NCBI GenBank assembly: GCA_002336465.1
Contig: DDEP01000105.1
Coordinates: 1-7,924, forward strand
DNA from: Pedobacter sp. UBA1951
GTDB lineage: Bacteria; Bacteroidota; Bacteroidia; Sphingobacteriales; Sphingobacteriaceae
Direction of reading: 5' to 3'
Length of the DNA stretch: 7,924 bases
Part shown: piece by piece, positions 1-5,864 of the stretch
Layout: each line of letters begins with the position of its first letter
Numbering within the stretch: position 1 is the first letter of the stretch
Translations under genes and position numbers: made by a program
The notes under the pieces: model-generated
Seen by the model: the letters and a program-made list of their open reading frames with translations, nothing else
The model's database searches: none
Told to the model about the DNA's origin: nothing

Positions 1-52
1 TTATCGCTGTTCCTGATTAGTGAAAGCGAAGGGCAGCACAAAAGTTTAAAAA
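1..52. other. Spacer upstream of rplO with a possible weak hairpin
   Basis: No reading frame here ends in a recognisable ribosomal protein tail, so the preceding gene (rpmD would be usual) has probably already ended. Arms TCGCT (4-8) and AGCGA (25-29) can pair. The pairing extends through TTC (10-12) with GAA (22-24) if G9 is bulged, giving a small leader hairpin about 23 bases before the rplO start. The support is modest, and part of this may lie close to an unseen upstream stop codon. Confidence 0.3.
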
Positions 53-499
53 ATGAACTTAAGTAATTTAAAACCTGCAAAAGGTTCTATCAAAAAAGTT
101 AAAAGAATTGGTCGTGGTCAAGGTTCTGGTCGTGGTGGTACATCAACACGTGGACATAAAGGTGCTGGATCACGTTCAGGTACTTCAACTAAAGTAGGTT
201 TCGAAGGTGGTCAAATGCCTTTACAACGTCGTGTACCTAAAGTTGGTTTTAAACCTATTAACCGTGTTGAATACGTTGGTATCAATTTAGATGTATTACA
301 AGGTTTAGCAGAAAAATTTAGCTTAAATACAATTGATTTTGCTACATTGCAACAGCATGGTTTAGCTTCTAAAAACGATTTAATCAAAATTTTAGGTCGT
401 GGTGAAGTTAAAGCTAAATTAAATGTAACAGCTCATGCTTTTTCTGCAAGTGCACAAAAAGCTATTGAAGCTGCCGGAGGCTCAATCGTAAAACTGTAA
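53..499 (+). CDS. rplO: 50S ribosomal protein L15 (uL15)
   Basis: L15 is a structural protein of the large ribosomal subunit that binds 23S rRNA and takes part in late assembly steps. The 148-residue product has the usual family length. It opens with the typical MNLSNLKPAKGS segment, followed by a long glycine/arginine-rich unstructured arm (about residues 18-45, including GRGQGSGRGG and RGHKGAGSR) that threads into rRNA. The GFEGGQMPLQRRVPKVGF stretch (about 49-66) is the L15 signature. The C-terminal half is the globular alpha/beta domain ending near AAGGSIVKL. The start is preceded by an A-rich leader and no Shine-Dalgarno sequence. secY follows after 8 bases, so the two are surely co-transcribed. 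Identification is essentially certain. Confidence 0.98.
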   Translation: MNLSNLKPAKGSIKKVKRIGRGQGSGRGGTSTRGHKGAGSRSGTSTKVGFEGGQMPLQRRVPKVGFKPINRVEYVGINLDVLQGLAEKFSLNTIDFATLQQHGLASKNDLIKILGRGEVKAKLNVTAHAFSASAQKAIEAAGGSIVKL

Positions 500-507
500 T
501 AAATTAA

Positions 508-1848
508 ATGAAGAAGCTATTTACTACTTTAAGTAATATTTGGAAAATAGAAGAGTTGAAGAAGCGTATTTTATTTACGCTTTCGATTCTTATCATCTAT
601 CGCGTGGTTTGTCAGGTAGTATTACCAGGGGTAGATCCAAATCAATTAGCACATACTGAAAAATCTGGTCTTTTAGGCTTGTTAGATATGTTTGCAGGTG
701 GTGCGTTTTCAAAAGCATCAATTGTAGCATTGGGTGTTATGCCTTATATTTCTGCATCTATCGTGGTTCAGTTGTTGGGTATTGCAGTTCCTTCTTTTCA
801 AAAAATGCAAAAAGAAGGTGAGAGTGGTAGAAAGAAATTAACACAGTATACACGTTATTTAACAGTAGCCATCACAATTGTTCAGGCAATTGGTTATGTA
901 AAAACACAGGTTCCGCAAAACGCAATCTTGATAGATCACGCTACTTTTTATATCATATCAGCAGTTGTATTAACCGCAGGTACATTATTCGTAATGTGGC
1001 TAGGTGAGAAAATTACAGATAAAGGTATAGGAAACGGAACATCATTAATTATCATGGTGGGTATTATTGCCCGTTTACCATTGGCAATTCAACAAGAGGT
1101 TAACTCTGTGTTTGCTGGTAATGATGGAGGCTTGATAAGATTAGTATTAGAGATTGTGGCATTATATGCCGTAATTATGTTCACTATTCTTATTGTTCAA
1201 GGTGTGCGTAAAGTTCCTGTACAGTATGCAAAAAGGGTAGTGGGTAACAGACAAGTTGGTGGCGTAAGACAGTACATTCCTTTAAAAGTGAATGCAGCAG
1301 GTGTAATGCCAATTATTTTTGCACAGGCTTTAATGTTTGTTCCAAGTGCATTAATAGGCGTATTCCCTAAATTACAGGATAGCTGGTTGCACCAATATGT
1401 AGATATTACTTCATTAACATATAACTTAACATTTGCATTTTTAATTATAGCATTTACATTTTTCTATACTGCTATAACTGTTAACCCAATGCAGATGTCT
1501 GATGATATGAAGAAAAACGGAGGCTTTATCCCTGGTATCAAACCGGGTTTGGCTACTTCGAATTTCATTGATGAGGTGATTTCTAAGATTACCTTCCCAG
1601 GAGCATTATTCCTTGCAATTATTGCGATATTACCTTCTTTAGCTATTAAAGTAGGTGTTCAGCAAGAATTTGCTCATTTCTTTGGAGGAACTTCGTTATT
1701 GATTTTGGTAGGTGTTGTTTTAGATACTTTACAACAAATAGAAAGTTATCTATTGATGCGCCACTATGATGGTTTAATGAAAACAGGTCGTGTAACTGGC
1801 CGCACAGGAATTCCTGCTGCAACCGGAACCACTGGCGCTGCATTATAA
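508..1848 (+). CDS. secY: Protein translocase subunit SecY
   Basis: SecY is the channel-forming subunit of the SecYEG translocon in the inner membrane. It exports unfolded proteins with SecA and inserts membrane proteins with the ribosome. The 446-residue product shows ten hydrophobic segments, at roughly 21-40, 71-95, 115-132, 146-166, 176-193, 209-231, 262-285, 306-326, 364-382 and 391-412. The plug region FAGGAFSKAS is at 62-71. The cytosolic loop RKVPVQYAKR (234-243), which contacts SecA or the ribosome, and the loop NGGFIPGIKPG (337-347) are conserved. The C-terminus (about 428-446) is a short Gly/Thr/Ala-rich tail, less conserved than the usual basic end. The gene sits 8 bases after rplO and 7 before map, the standard position at the end of an spc-type operon. 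Confidence 0.98.
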   Translation: MKKLFTTLSNIWKIEELKKRILFTLSILIIYRVVCQVVLPGVDPNQLAHTEKSGLLGLLDMFAGGAFSKASIVALGVMPYISASIVVQLLGIAVPSFQKMQKEGESGRKKLTQYTRYLTVAITIVQAIGYVKTQVPQNAILIDHATFYIISAVVLTAGTLFVMWLGEKITDKGIGNGTSLIIMVGIIARLPLAIQQEVNSVFAGNDGGLIRLVLEIVALYAVIMFTILIVQGVRKVPVQYAKRVVGNRQVGGVRQYIPLKVNAAGVMPIIFAQALMFVPSALIGVFPKLQDSWLHQYVDITSLTYNLTFAFLIIAFTFFYTAITVNPMQMSDDMKKNGGFIPGIKPGLATSNFIDEVISKITFPGALFLAIIAILPSLAIKVGVQQEFAHFFGGTSLLILVGVVLDTLQQIESYLLMRHYDGLMKTGRVTGRTGIPAATGTTGAAL

Positions 1849-1855
1849 ATCAAGA

Positions 1856-2641
1856 ATGTCTAAAATCCATTACAAGTCTCAGGAAGAGATTGAATTAATT
1901 AGAGAAAGTTCGCTTTTGGTTTCAAAAACTTTAGCAGAAGTAGCTAAAGTGATTAAACCAGGAATAACAACATTATCATTAGATAGGCTGGCACATGAGT
2001 TCATACAAGATCATGGCGCAGTGCCAGCTTTCTTAAATTATGGAGGCTTTCCCAACTCTTTGTGCATTTCACCTAATGAACAGGTAGTACATGGTTTCCC
2101 AAATGATTATGTAATCAAAGAGGGAGATTTGATATCTGTTGATTGTGGTGTGATTAAAAATAATTACTACGGTGATTCTGCATATACTTTTGCGATTGGA
2201 GAAATTGATGAAGAAAAGCAAAAGCTATGTAAAATAACACAAGAGTGCTTGGCATTGGCCATTGAGAAAGCTGTAGTTGGGATGCGAATTGGAGATATAG
2301 GATTTGCTGTACAATATCATGCGGAGCAACATGGTTTTGGTGTAGTAAGAGAATTAGTAGGGCATGGCGTAGGTGTAAAACTTCACGAAAAACCAGAAGT
2401 GCCAAATTATGGTCGCAGGGGTAGTGGTATTAAATTGGAAGAAGGAATGGTAATTGCTATCGAACCAATGATCAATGCTGGTACTGCAGCGGTTAAATTT
2501 TGGTCTGATGGATGGACCGTAACCTCTAAAGATAACCGCCCTTCGGCTCATTTTGAGCATACAGTGGCAGTAAAAAAAGGCAAAGCAGACGTTTTATCAA
2601 CTTTTTCTCTGATTGAAGAAGTTTTAAAAGAAAAAAAGTAA
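1856..2641 (+). CDS. map: Type I methionine aminopeptidase
   Basis: This cytosolic metalloprotease removes the initiator methionine from nascent proteins whose second residue is small, after deformylation. The 261-residue product matches the bare catalytic-domain type I enzyme and has no N-terminal zinc-finger extension. The five metal ligands are all visible: D96 (in SVDCG), D107 (in YGDSA), H170 (in VGHGVG), E203 (in AIEPM) and E234 (in FEHTV). H79 in VVHG is the conserved substrate-side histidine. It follows secY by 7 bases, the common secY-map-infA order. After its stop there is a 71-base gap with a promoter and an inverted repeat, so it probably ends the upstream transcription unit, at least in part. 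Confidence 0.97.
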   Translation: MSKIHYKSQEEIELIRESSLLVSKTLAEVAKVIKPGITTLSLDRLAHEFIQDHGAVPAFLNYGGFPNSLCISPNEQVVHGFPNDYVIKEGDLISVDCGVIKNNYYGDSAYTFAIGEIDEEKQKLCKITQECLALAIEKAVVGMRIGDIGFAVQYHAEQHGFGVVRELVGHGVGVKLHEKPEVPNYGRRGSGIKLEEGMVIAIEPMINAGTAAVKFWSDGWTVTSKDNRPSAHFEHTVAVKKGKADVLSTFSLIEEVLKEKK

Positions 2642-2651
2642 AAAAATAAAA

Positions 2652-2703
2652 ATTTTTACTTAATTTTGCAGCCTTGTTGTGTAGAAGCTAATTAAGTAAA
2701 AAT
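2652..2703. repeat. Perfect 14-bp inverted repeat spanning the infA promoter and leader
   Basis: The arm ATTTTTACTTAATT (2652-2665) is exactly complementary to AATTAAGTAAAAAT (2690-2703), separated by 24 bases. The left arm overlaps the putative -7 box and the right arm ends 9 bases before the infA start codon. No T-tract follows, so it is not a classical terminator. On a transcript running through from map it could fold into a long hairpin next to the infA start. A transcript starting from the local promoter would contain only the right arm. Alternatively it could be a DNA operator. The match is seen directly and its function is inferred. Confidence 0.75.
2653..2668 (+). promoter_or_regulatory. 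Candidate Bacteroidota-type promoter for infA
   Basis: TAATTTTG at 2661-2668 matches the Bacteroidota sigma-factor -7 consensus TAnnTTTG, preceded by a T-run. Initiation would fall near 2673-2676, leaving a leader of about 37-40 bases before infA. No convincing TTG/TTTG -33 element lies 19-21 bases further upstream, because that stretch is an A-tract within the end of map. The promoter is therefore a half match supported by its location in a true intergenic gap. Confidence 0.5.
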
Positions 2704-2712
2704 CAAGATTAT

Positions 2713-2931
2713 ATGGCTAAACAAGCCTCAATTGAACAAGACGGAGTAATAAAAGAAGCATTATCTAATGCCATGTTTAGGGTAGAACTTGAAAATGGAC
2801 ATGAGATTATTGCACACATTTCGGGTAAAATGAGGATGCACTACATCAAAATTTTACCTGGTGATAAAGTTAAATTAGAGATGTCTCCTTACGATTTAAC
2901 GAAGGGAAGAATCACTTATAGATACAAATAA
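2713..2931 (+). CDS. infA: Translation initiation factor IF-1
   Basis: IF-1 binds the A site of the 30S subunit and helps IF-2 and IF-3 select the initiator tRNA. The 72-residue length is exactly that of the family. The whole protein is one OB-fold of the S1 type: the start AKQASIEQDGVIKEALSNAMFRVEL, the loop GHEIIAHISGKMR (about 29-41), the patch YIKILPGDKVKLEMSPYDLTKGRI (about 44-67) and the RYK end are all typical. The leader is A/T-rich with no Shine-Dalgarno sequence. rpmJ begins after a single intervening base, so the two form a tightly coupled pair. Confidence 0.98.
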   Translation: MAKQASIEQDGVIKEALSNAMFRVELENGHEIIAHISGKMRMHYIKILPGDKVKLEMSPYDLTKGRITYRYK

Positions 2932-2932
2932 A

Positions 2933-3049
2933 ATGAAAGTTAGGTCATCAATTAAAAAACGTAGTGCTGATTGCAAGGTTATTCGTCGTAAAGGAAAACT
3001 TTACGTTATCAACAAGAAAAACCCTAAATACAAGCAACGTCAGGGATAA
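2933..3049 (+). CDS. rpmJ: 50S ribosomal protein L36 (bL36), cysteine-poor form
   Basis: This is a 38-codon gene that starts one base after the infA stop. The product begins MKVRSSIKKRSADCKVIRRK and ends KNPKYKQRQG, the hallmark ends of L36, at exactly the usual length. L36 is the smallest large-subunit protein and bridges 23S rRNA domains near the peptidyl transferase region. The zinc-binding form has ligands Cys11, Cys14, Cys27 and His33. Here those positions read Ser11, Cys14, Asn27 and Tyr33, so only one ligand remains and zinc binding is not expected. This matches the zinc-independent form common in Bacteroidota. It is followed by 75 noncoding bases with a strong hairpin before rpsM. Confidence 0.96.
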   Translation: MKVRSSIKKRSADCKVIRRKGKLYVINKKNPKYKQRQG

Positions 3050-3061
3050 TTAAAAACATTG

Positions 3062-3103
3062 GAACGAAATTCCGCACAACGGTGGCCCGCCGTTCGGTCG
3101 TTC
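3062..3103 (+). promoter_or_regulatory. Multi-part GC-rich hairpin in the rpsM leader
   Basis: Nested complementary arms fold into one long stem. GAACGA (3062-3067) pairs with TCGTTC (3098-3103). CCG (3072-3074) pairs with CGG (3095-3097). AACGG (3078-3082) pairs with CCGTT (3090-3094), extended by a T-G wobble and a G-C pair around a 3-base loop at 3085-3087. Two one-sided bulges, AATT (3068-3071) and CAC (3075-3077), lie on the 5' strand. It is markedly GC-rich in an AT-rich spacer and ends 21 bases before the rpsM start, with no T-tract. In E. coli the equivalent position holds the S4-binding pseudoknot that controls the alpha operon. A similar role here is inference only. Confidence 0.65.
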
Positions 3104-3124
3104 ATTTAAAAGCAATTTATAAAT

Positions 3125-3502
3125 ATGGCAAGGATTTCAGGTATAGATTTACCAAGAAACAAAAGAGGTGAAATTGGATTAACTTACATCTATGGTGTAG
3201 GAAGATCAACTGCTCAAAACATATTGTCACAAGCAGGTATCAGTTTCGATAAAAAAGTACAAGACTGGTCTGATGATGAGTTAGCGGCTATCCGTACTAT
3301 CATCAACGATACAATCAAAGTTGAAGGTGCTTTACGTTCAGAAGTACAGTTAAACATCAAACGTTTAATGGATATCGGATGTTACAGAGGTTTACGTCAC
3401 AGAAAAGGTTTACCTTCTCGTGGTCAACGTACTAAAAACAACTCTCGTACACGTAAAGGAAAGAGAAAAACAGTTGCTAACAAGAAAAAAGCATCTAAAT
3501 AA
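3125..3502 (+). CDS. rpsM: 30S ribosomal protein S13 (uS13)
   Basis: S13 sits in the head of the small subunit, contacts the P-site tRNA through its C-terminal tail and forms inter-subunit bridges with L5. The 125-residue product starts with the classic MARISGIDLPRNKRGEIGLTYIYGVG. It continues through the helix-two-turn-helix segment (about 15-60) and contains the IGCYRGLRHRKGLPSRGQRTK signature (about 84-104). It ends in a highly basic tail rich in Lys/Arg (about 105-125). It opens the alpha-type block with rpsK and rpsD. The leader carries the hairpin at 3062-3103, and the start is preceded by AT-rich sequence without a Shine-Dalgarno motif. Confidence 0.98.
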   Translation: MARISGIDLPRNKRGEIGLTYIYGVGRSTAQNILSQAGISFDKKVQDWSDDELAAIRTIINDTIKVEGALRSEVQLNIKRLMDIGCYRGLRHRKGLPSRGQRTKNNSRTRKGKRKTVANKKKASK

Positions 3503-3577
3503 TCATTAGATTACAGATTTACGGTAGCGGATTACTGAGTTAGTTCAAGTTCGTAAGTCATACATCGTTAAAACAAA
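3503..3577. other. rpsM-rpsK spacer
   Basis: This is 75 bases of noncoding sequence. The only pairing seen is TTACG (3519-3523) with CGTAA (3552-3556), which is too short and distant to call. Unlike the neighbouring spacers it has no convincing hairpin, T-tract or promoter box. Confidence 0.5.
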
Positions 3578-3967
3578 ATGGCTAAAAGTAAAAAAGTTAC
3601 AAAAAAACGTATTGTTAATATCGAACCTGTTGGTCAGGCACATATTAATGCTACGTTCAACAACATCATTGTTACTTTAACTAATAACAATGGGCAAACC
3701 ATTTCATGGTCTTCTGCAGGTAAAATGGGTTTCAAAGGTTCTAAAAAGAACACCCCTTATGCTGCTGGACAAGCTGCCCAAGATTGCGGTAAAGTAGCTT
3801 ATGATTTAGGTTTACGTAAAGTTGAGGTATTTGTAAAAGGTCCTGGTTCAGGTCGTGAATCTGCTATCAGAACTTTACAAGTTGCGGGATTAGAAGTAAC
3901 ATCTATTAAAGATATTACTCCACTTCCTCACAACGGATGTCGTCCTCCTAAAAAGAGAAGAGTTTAA
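3578..3967 (+). CDS. rpsK: 30S ribosomal protein S11 (uS11)
   Basis: S11 lies on the platform of the 30S subunit, where it helps hold mRNA near the exit site with S7 and S18. The 129-residue product equals the usual length. A short basic N-terminal arm (AKSKKVTKKR) is followed by the family core: GQAHINATFNNIIVTLT (about 19-35), SSAGKMGFKGSKKNTPYAAGQAA (about 45-67), VEVFVKGPGSGRESAIRTL (about 82-100) and the invariant end ITPLPHNGCRPPKKRRV. The Asn-Gly pair at N119 is the site that is converted to isoaspartate in E. coli S11, and it is preserved here. It sits between rpsM and rpsD. Confidence 0.98.
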   Translation: MAKSKKVTKKRIVNIEPVGQAHINATFNNIIVTLTNNNGQTISWSSAGKMGFKGSKKNTPYAAGQAAQDCGKVAYDLGLRKVEVFVKGPGSGRESAIRTLQVAGLEVTSIKDITPLPHNGCRPPKKRRV

Positions 3968-3986
3968 TCAATTATTTTTTAAAGCT

Positions 3987-4017
3987 AAGAGTCTCCCAAT
4001 GCGTTGGGATGATACTT
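3987..4017 (+). promoter_or_regulatory. Hairpin in the rpsD leader
   Basis: The inner stem TCCCAA (3994-3999) pairs perfectly with TTGGGA (4004-4009) around a TGCG loop. After a bulged T4010, the outer stem AAGAGTC (3987-3993) pairs with GATACTT (4011-4017) with one A-A mismatch and one G-U pair. The total is about 12 base pairs ending 15 bases before the rpsD start. There is no T-tract after it. S4 is a known autoregulator in other bacteria, so a regulatory role is plausible but inferred. Confidence 0.6.
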
Positions 4018-4032
4018 TAAAATCAACAACAA

Positions 4033-4641
4033 ATGGCAAGATATACCGGACCAAAGTCCAAAATCGCCCGTAAATTCAGAGAGCCTATCTTTGGCCCTGA
4101 TAAAGTATTAGAAAGAAAAAATTATCCTCCAGGCCAACACGGTGCCTCAAAAAGAAGAGGAAAACAATCTGAATATGCTATCCAGTTACAGGAAAAACAA
4201 AAAGTAAAATACACTTATGGTGTGTTAGAAAAACAATTCCGTAACTTATTTACAAGAGCTTCAGCTCGTCAAGGTATCACAGGTGATAACTTGTTAATGT
4301 TATTGGAAGCACGTTTAGACAATACAGTTTACAGATTAGGTATTGCTCCTAGCCGTTCTGGTGCTCGTCAGTTAGTTAGTCACAAGCACATTACAGTTAA
4401 TGGTGAGGTTGTTAATATTCCATCATACCAATTAAAATCTGGAGATGTAATTGCAGTTCGTGAGAAATCTAAATCATTAGAGGCAATTACAAACTCAGTA
4501 GCTGGTAAAGCAATCAACAAACACTCTTGGTTAGAGTGGAATGCTAACGAGTTAAGTGGTAAATTTTTGAACTACCCTAACCGTGATGAGATACCAGAAA
4601 ACATTAAGGAAAACCTTATAGTAGAGTTGTACTCTAAGTAA
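4033..4641 (+). CDS. rpsD: 30S ribosomal protein S4 (uS4), zinc-free form
   Basis: S4 is a primary binder of 16S rRNA that starts small-subunit assembly, lines the mRNA entry channel and affects decoding accuracy. The 202-residue product begins MARYTGPKSKIARKFREPIF and has NYPPGQHG (30-37), the conserved turn before the helical domain. The S4 RNA-binding domain covers about 93-145 (ARLDNTVYRLGIAPSRSGARQ, then HKHITVNGEVVNIPSYQLKSGDVI). The protein has no cysteine at all, so the N-terminal zinc site seen in Bacillus-type S4 is absent. In other bacteria S4 represses its own operon, either through an rpsM leader pseudoknot in E. coli or its own leader in Bacillus. Here both leaders carry hairpins. 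A terminator-like hairpin follows the stop codon. Confidence 0.98.
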   Translation: MARYTGPKSKIARKFREPIFGPDKVLERKNYPPGQHGASKRRGKQSEYAIQLQEKQKVKYTYGVLEKQFRNLFTRASARQGITGDNLLMLLEARLDNTVYRLGIAPSRSGARQLVSHKHITVNGEVVNIPSYQLKSGDVIAVREKSKSLEAITNSVAGKAINKHSWLEWNANELSGKFLNYPNRDEIPENIKENLIVELYSK

Positions 4642-4649
4642 TCATATTG

Positions 4650-4679
4650 GTTAAAGCCTGTAAAGGCTTTAACTTTTTT
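4650..4679 (+). terminator. Intrinsic terminator or attenuator between rpsD and rpoA
   Basis: GTTAAAGCCT (4650-4659) pairs perfectly with AGGCTTTAAC (4664-4673) around a GTAA (GNRA-type) tetraloop. Six T residues (4674-4679) follow immediately, the classic layout of a rho-independent terminator. Because rpoA and rplQ follow with no obvious new promoter in the remaining 39 bases, it is more likely a partial terminator that lowers rpoA transcription than a full stop. The structure is seen directly and the strength is inferred. Confidence 0.75.
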
Positions 4680-4718
4680 AATTACACAACATTAATAAAC
4701 GATCTAAAAACATTATAA

Positions 4719-5711
4719 ATGGCAATTTTAGCATTTCAGAAACCAGATAAGGTAATCATGCAGAAATCAACCGATTTCGATGGTCAATTTGAATTTCGTC
4801 CTTTAGAGCCCGGTTTCGGTGTAACAATTGGTAATGCCCTAAGAAGAATTTTACTTTCTTCATTAGAAGGTTTTGCTATTACAAGCATTCGTTTTTCAGG
4901 CGTTTCACATGAGTTTTCTACAATCAAAGGTGTAGTTGAAGATTTAACTGAGATTATCCTTAACTTAAAACAAGTACGTTTTAAGAAAGTAGGCGAATCA
5001 GGTGACTCAGAAAAAGTGTTTATCGTAATTAATGGTCAAGATCAGTTTTTGGCCGGAGATATCACTAAATTCTCAAATAATTTTGAGGTTTTAAATCCTG
5101 AATTGGTGATTTGCAATATGGAAAAATCAGTTACTTTAGAGGTAGAATTAACTATCAATAAAGGACGTGGTTATGTTCCAGCAGAAGAGAATAAAGTTAA
5201 TGATTCTGTAGTTGGTGTGATTGCTATCGATTCAATCTTCACGCCAATGAAGAATGTTAAATATACGATTGAGAACTATCGTGTTGAGCAAAAAACCGAC
5301 TACGAGAAATTAATCTTAGACATTTCTACAGATGGTTCTATTCATCCTGAGGAAGCTTTAAAAGAAGCAGCTAAAATTCTGATCCAACACTTTATGTTGT
5401 TCTCTGATGAGAACTTGGTGTTAGAATCACAAGCTAAAGAAGAAACTAAAGAAGTTGACGAGGAAATTTTACATATGCGTAAAATCCTTAAAACAGAGTT
5501 AGTTGACTTAGATCTTTCTGTACGTGCATTAAACTGCTTAAAAGCTGCTGATATCCGTACTTTAGCTGACCTTGTTTCTTATGATGTTGCTGATATGTTA
5601 AAATTCAGAAACTTTGGTAAGAAATCTTTAACTGAAATTCAAGAATTGGTAAAATCTAAACAATTATCGTTTGGAATGAACCTTTCTAAATATAAGTTAG
5701 ACGAAGAGTAA
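4719..5711 (+). CDS. rpoA: DNA-directed RNA polymerase subunit alpha
   Basis: The alpha dimer is the scaffold on which beta and beta' assemble, and its C-terminal domain contacts DNA UP elements and activators. The 330-residue length is normal. The N-terminal domain (about 1-235) contains the dimerisation helix GNALRRILLSS (38-48), the VEDLTEIILNLK segment (about 73-84) and KGRGYVPAEEN (148-158). A charged Glu/Lys-rich linker (about 236-255) leads to the C-terminal domain (about 262-325). There the DNA-contacting arginine is R269 in SVRALNCLK, and the helix-hairpin-helix FGKKSLTEIQEL is intact. It is flanked on both sides by hairpins that share the core CCTGTAAAGG, suggesting separate tuning of its expression. 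Confidence 0.98.
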   Translation: MAILAFQKPDKVIMQKSTDFDGQFEFRPLEPGFGVTIGNALRRILLSSLEGFAITSIRFSGVSHEFSTIKGVVEDLTEIILNLKQVRFKKVGESGDSEKVFIVINGQDQFLAGDITKFSNNFEVLNPELVICNMEKSVTLEVELTINKGRGYVPAEENKVNDSVVGVIAIDSIFTPMKNVKYTIENYRVEQKTDYEKLILDISTDGSIHPEEALKEAAKILIQHFMLFSDENLVLESQAKEETKEVDEEILHMRKILKTELVDLDLSVRALNCLKAADIRTLADLVSYDVADMLKFRNFGKKSLTEIQELVKSKQLSFGMNLSKYKLDEE

Positions 5712-5715
5712 AATT

Positions 5716-5737
5716 AAATTCCTGTAAAGGAATTTTT
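5716..5737 (+). terminator. Short GTAA-loop hairpin with T-run after rpoA
   Basis: AAATTCCT (5716-5723) pairs with AGGAATTT (5728-5735) around a GTAA loop, and the right arm runs into a TTTTT stretch (5733-5737). The stem has only three GC pairs, so it should be weaker than the hairpin before rpoA. It may act as a partial terminator or an mRNA-stabilising end, because rplQ lies downstream without an evident promoter. Confidence 0.5.
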
Positions 5738-5738
5738 A

Positions 5739-5779
5739 AAGCTTCAAGTTTACGGTTGTGAAACTGCATCTTGAGGCTT
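5739..5779 (+). promoter_or_regulatory. Second hairpin in the rpoA-rplQ spacer
   Basis: AAGCTTCAAG (5739-5748) pairs with CTTGAGGCTT (5770-5779) over ten pairs with one G-U. TTT (5749-5751) can then continue the stem with AAA (5761-5763) if CTGCAT (5764-5769) bulges. No T-tract follows. It starts one base after the T-run of the preceding hairpin. It may be part of a leader controlling rplQ or an mRNA processing site, but neither role is demonstrated. Confidence 0.5.
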
Positions 5780-5806
5780 AGAATATAAAACAATTCAATA
5801 TTCACT

Positions 5807-5849
5807 GTGCATAATTCCCTCAGATTAAATTCAAAGAGACGGTATGCAC
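5807..5849 (+). repeat. Inverted repeat GTGCATA/TATGCAC before rplQ
   Basis: GTGCATA (5807-5813) is complementary to TATGCAC (5843-5849), with 29 bases between. The second arm ends 15 bases before the rplQ start codon. A small CTC/GAG pairing inside may help. As a 7-bp match it could be chance, but it adds to the unusually structured 153-base rplQ leader. Confidence 0.35.
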
Positions 5850-5864
5850 TTTAAAAATTAAAAA

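Noticed and set aside
1..52. Possible C-terminal end of rpmD (L30)
   Set aside because: Translating all three forward frames gives no L30-like ending. Two frames stop early and the third, open until past the rplO start, reads as unrelated sequence.
1646..1843. Reverse-strand open frame of 65 codons inside secY
   Set aside because: It lies wholly opposite a certain gene, its product resembles no known protein, and it has no leader or promoter signs. It is a shadow frame.
2154..2560. Two reverse-strand open frames inside map
   Set aside because: Both are antisense to conserved metal-ligand codons of the aminopeptidase and their products are not protein-like. They are chance frames in AT-rich DNA.
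5739..5779. Transfer RNA or other small RNA gene in the rpoA-rplQ spacer
   Set aside because: There is no cloverleaf, no T-arm GTTCRA motif and no CCA-like end. Only simple hairpins are present, better explained as leader structure.
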